Part shown: positions 5,430 through 6,646 of the stretch, piece after piece
How the letters are laid out: the number at the start of each line of letters is the position of its first letter
Position numbering within the stretch: the first letter of the stretch is position 1
Source: Actinocrinis sp046724665
GTDB lineage: Bacteria; Actinomycetota; Actinomycetes; Streptomycetales; Catenulisporaceae
Assembly (NCBI GenBank): GCA_046724665.1
Contig: JBKOWZ010000182.1
Location: forward strand, 1 to 6,646
Length of the DNA: 6,646 nucleotides
Direction of reading: 5' to 3'
Notes under the pieces: generated by a model
The model's input: only the letters and a program-made list of their open reading frames with translations
Database searches by the model: none
What the model was told of the DNA's origin: nothing
Made by a program: the position numbers and the translations under genes

Positions 5430-6564
5430 CGCCGTCGGCGGTTTCGGCAGTACGCGGCGGCCGGGGCGGATCGGCTGCGGGCGTTCGCGAGAAGCGCGGC
5501 GCCGGGGCGGGCTGGACGTACCCGTCCACGCTGGTGAACGTGCCGCGCGCCACGTTGTGCGGATGGCCGGGGGCCTCCCAGGGCGTGAGCACCGGCGTTA
5601 CGCAGGCATCCGACTCAGCGAAAAGCAGCGCCCACTCGTCCCGTGGACGTGCGGCGAAGGCCTCGGCGAGCCGCCGCCTGGTCTCCGGCCAGGTCGCGCG
5701 ATCGTGCTGCCGCGCCACGTCTATCTGCTCGGTCAGGCCGAGCACGGTGATCAGCTCCGCGTAGAACTGCGGCTCTATCGCGCCGACCGCCACGAAGCCG
5801 CCGTCCGAGCACGTATACGCCGCGTAGAAGGGCGCTGATCCGTCGAGCAGGTTGTCGCCGCGCTCACGCCGCCACAGGCCGCGCGCGTGCAAGCCGTGAA
5901 GAATCCCGGTGATCAGCGCGGCGCCGTCGGTCATCGCGGCGTCCACGACCTGCCCGCGCCCGGAGCGCTCACGCTCGAGCAGCGCGGCGAGGACGCCGAC
6001 CGCGAGCAGCATCCCGCCGCCGCCGAAGTCCGCGACGTAGTTCAGCGGCGGCGAGGGCGGTACGCCGTGACCTTGACCTTCGAACCGCGCGTGCGGTCCG
6101 AGCGGTTCGAGCGCGCCGGAAAGCGCCAGATAGTTGATGTCGTGGCCGGCGCGCTGGGCCAGCGGACCGTCCTGGCCCCAGCCGGTCATCCGCGCGTACA
6201 CCAGCCGCGGGTTGCGCTCCAGGCAGGCGTCGGGGCCGAGGCCGAGCCGCTCCATGGTTCCGGGCCGCATACCTTCGACCAGCACATCCGCCCGCGCGGC
6301 CAGGTCGAGGGCGGCGCGTTGCCCGGCCGGCTCCTTGAGATCGAGCGCGACGATCCTGCGGCCGCGGTCGAGCGGGTCGCCGGGGTGCGCCGCCGCGGTC
6401 AGCCCACGGTCGGCCGGGTTCGTCACGCGCAGCACGTCGGCGCCGAAGTCGGACAGCAGCGTGCAGGCGAACGGCGCCGGGGCCAGCGAAGCGAACTCGA
6501 GCACACGGATGCCGACCAGGGGGCCACGGGCTCCGGGATGTGCGTCCCGATCAGGGGTCGTCAT
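5410..6564 (-). CDS. mcr: CaiB/BaiF family protein, probable alpha-methylacyl-CoA racemase
   Basis: A 384-residue family III CoA-transferase-fold protein that closely resembles mycobacterial alpha-methylacyl-CoA racemase (Mcr, AMACR). That enzyme interconverts the (2R) and (2S) epimers of 2-methyl-branched acyl-CoAs so that beta-oxidation of branched fatty acids or sterol side chains can proceed. Diagnostic stretches include LVYARMTGWGQDGP (121-134), AGHDINYLALSG (139-150), NYVADFGGGGM (175-185), GQVVDAAMTDG (204-214), AVGAIEPQFYAEL (259-271) and SDACVTPVL (318-326). The residues matching the Mcr catalytic set (His126, Asp156, Glu241 from memory) are His141, Asp179 and Glu264, so racemase is preferred over CoA-transferase. 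About 8 extra residues lie between His141 and Asp179 compared with Mcr. The ATG at 6562-6564 is the only ATG start near the expected N-terminus. A TAAGCT hexamer precedes it by 6 nt and there is no Shine-Dalgarno sequence. The 3' end overlaps the convergent exporter gene by 20 bp. Confidence 0.9.
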   Translation of the reverse strand: MTTPDRDAHPGARGPLVGIRVLEFASLAPAPFACTLLSDFGADVLRVTNPADRGLTAAAHPGDPLDRGRRIVALDLKEPAGQRAALDLAARADVLVEGMRPGTMERLGLGPDACLERNPRLVYARMTGWGQDGPLAQRAGHDINYLALSGALEPLGPHARFEGQGHGVPPSPPLNYVADFGGGGMLLAVGVLAALLERERSGRGQVVDAAMTDGAALITGILHGLHARGLWRRERGDNLLDGSAPFYAAYTCSDGGFVAVGAIEPQFYAELITVLGLTEQIDVARQHDRATWPETRRRLAEAFAARPRDEWALLFAESDACVTPVLTPWEAPGHPHNVARGTFTSVDGYVQPAPAPRFSRTPAADPPRPPRTAETADGVTLFGR

Positions 6565-6570
6565 GCGGTG

Positions 6571-6576
6571 AGCTTA
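6571..6576 (-). promoter_or_regulatory. Candidate -10 element (TAAGCT, minus strand) of the racemase gene
   Basis: On the minus strand TAAGCT fits TAnnnT and lies 6 nt before the racemase ATG, the spacing expected of a leaderless transcript. No Shine-Dalgarno sequence is present and no convincing -35 hexamer is seen. The case rests on similarity in spacing to the other two genes in the window. Confidence 0.35.
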
Positions 6577-6601
6577 GGGGGTGCGCGGTTTGGTGGTCGG
6601 A

Positions 6602-6646
6602 TCAGCTCGCGGGTCGAGGGCCGAGCATGGCTAGGCGGAGGAGGGA
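6602..6646 (-). CDS. Possible C-terminal end of an unidentified minus-strand gene
   Basis: On the minus strand the frame entering at 6646 is open for 14 codons (SLLRLAMLGPRPAS) and stops at a TGA (6602-6604), 37 bp upstream of the racemase ATG. The short leucine/arginine-rich tail looks protein-like but is too short to assign to a family, and an open stretch of this length is expected by chance in GC-rich DNA. Alternatively the edge is intergenic: the plus strand reads GGCGGAGGAGGGA at 6634-6646, which could be a Shine-Dalgarno sequence for a plus-strand gene starting beyond the window. Confidence 0.2.
   Translation of the reverse strand, partial: SLLRLAMLGPRPAS

Overview
The window looks like chromosomal DNA of a high-GC actinomycete, probably Streptomyces or a relative such as Catenulispora. 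The grounds are strong G/C bias at third codon positions, GTG starts, actinobacterial-type -10 hexamers placed directly before start codons, and protein families typical of soil actinomycetes. The genus cannot be fixed from the sequence alone.

Layout, left to right. (1) 1-372 (+) is the C-terminal end of an AI-2E family (PF01594-type) membrane transporter whose start lies outside the window. (2) 373-561 is a comparatively AT-rich intergenic region. It holds a TTGCA dyad, a perfect TTTGCGCAAA palindrome and a good -35/-10 pair, and looks like the control region of the next gene. (3) 562-2952 (+) encodes a 796-residue secreted, multidomain glycoside hydrolase-like protein: Tat-like signal peptide, GH71/GH99-like catalytic barrel, fibronectin type III domain and two recently duplicated discoidin (F5/8 type C, CBM32-like) modules. 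(4) 3003-4643 (+) encodes an ABC-F ATPase with two intact nucleotide-binding domains, a ribosome-associated rather than transport-type protein. (5) 4690-4741 carries four tandem copies of a 13-bp unit immediately upstream of the next promoter. (6) 4776-5429 (+) encodes a LysE/RhtB-type exporter. (7) 5410-6564 (-) encodes a CaiB/BaiF-fold enzyme closely resembling mycobacterial alpha-methylacyl-CoA racemase. It runs convergently and overlaps the exporter tail to tail by 20 bp. (8) The last 42 bases may be the end of another minus-strand gene.

The genes do not form an obvious single pathway. The hydrolase has its own promoter/operator region and Shine-Dalgarno sequence and appears to be a stand-alone extracellular polysaccharide- or glycan-degrading enzyme. 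The other three complete genes each have a TAnnnT hexamer 6-9 nt before the start codon and no visible Shine-Dalgarno sequence, which suggests separately promoted, leaderless transcripts. No phage, transposon, CRISPR, tRNA or rRNA sequence was seen. The most unusual elements are the 13-bp tandem repeat abutting the exporter promoter, the putative operator cluster before the hydrolase, and the modular architecture of the hydrolase, whose substrate cannot be predicted. I did not find a convincing multi-gene novel system.
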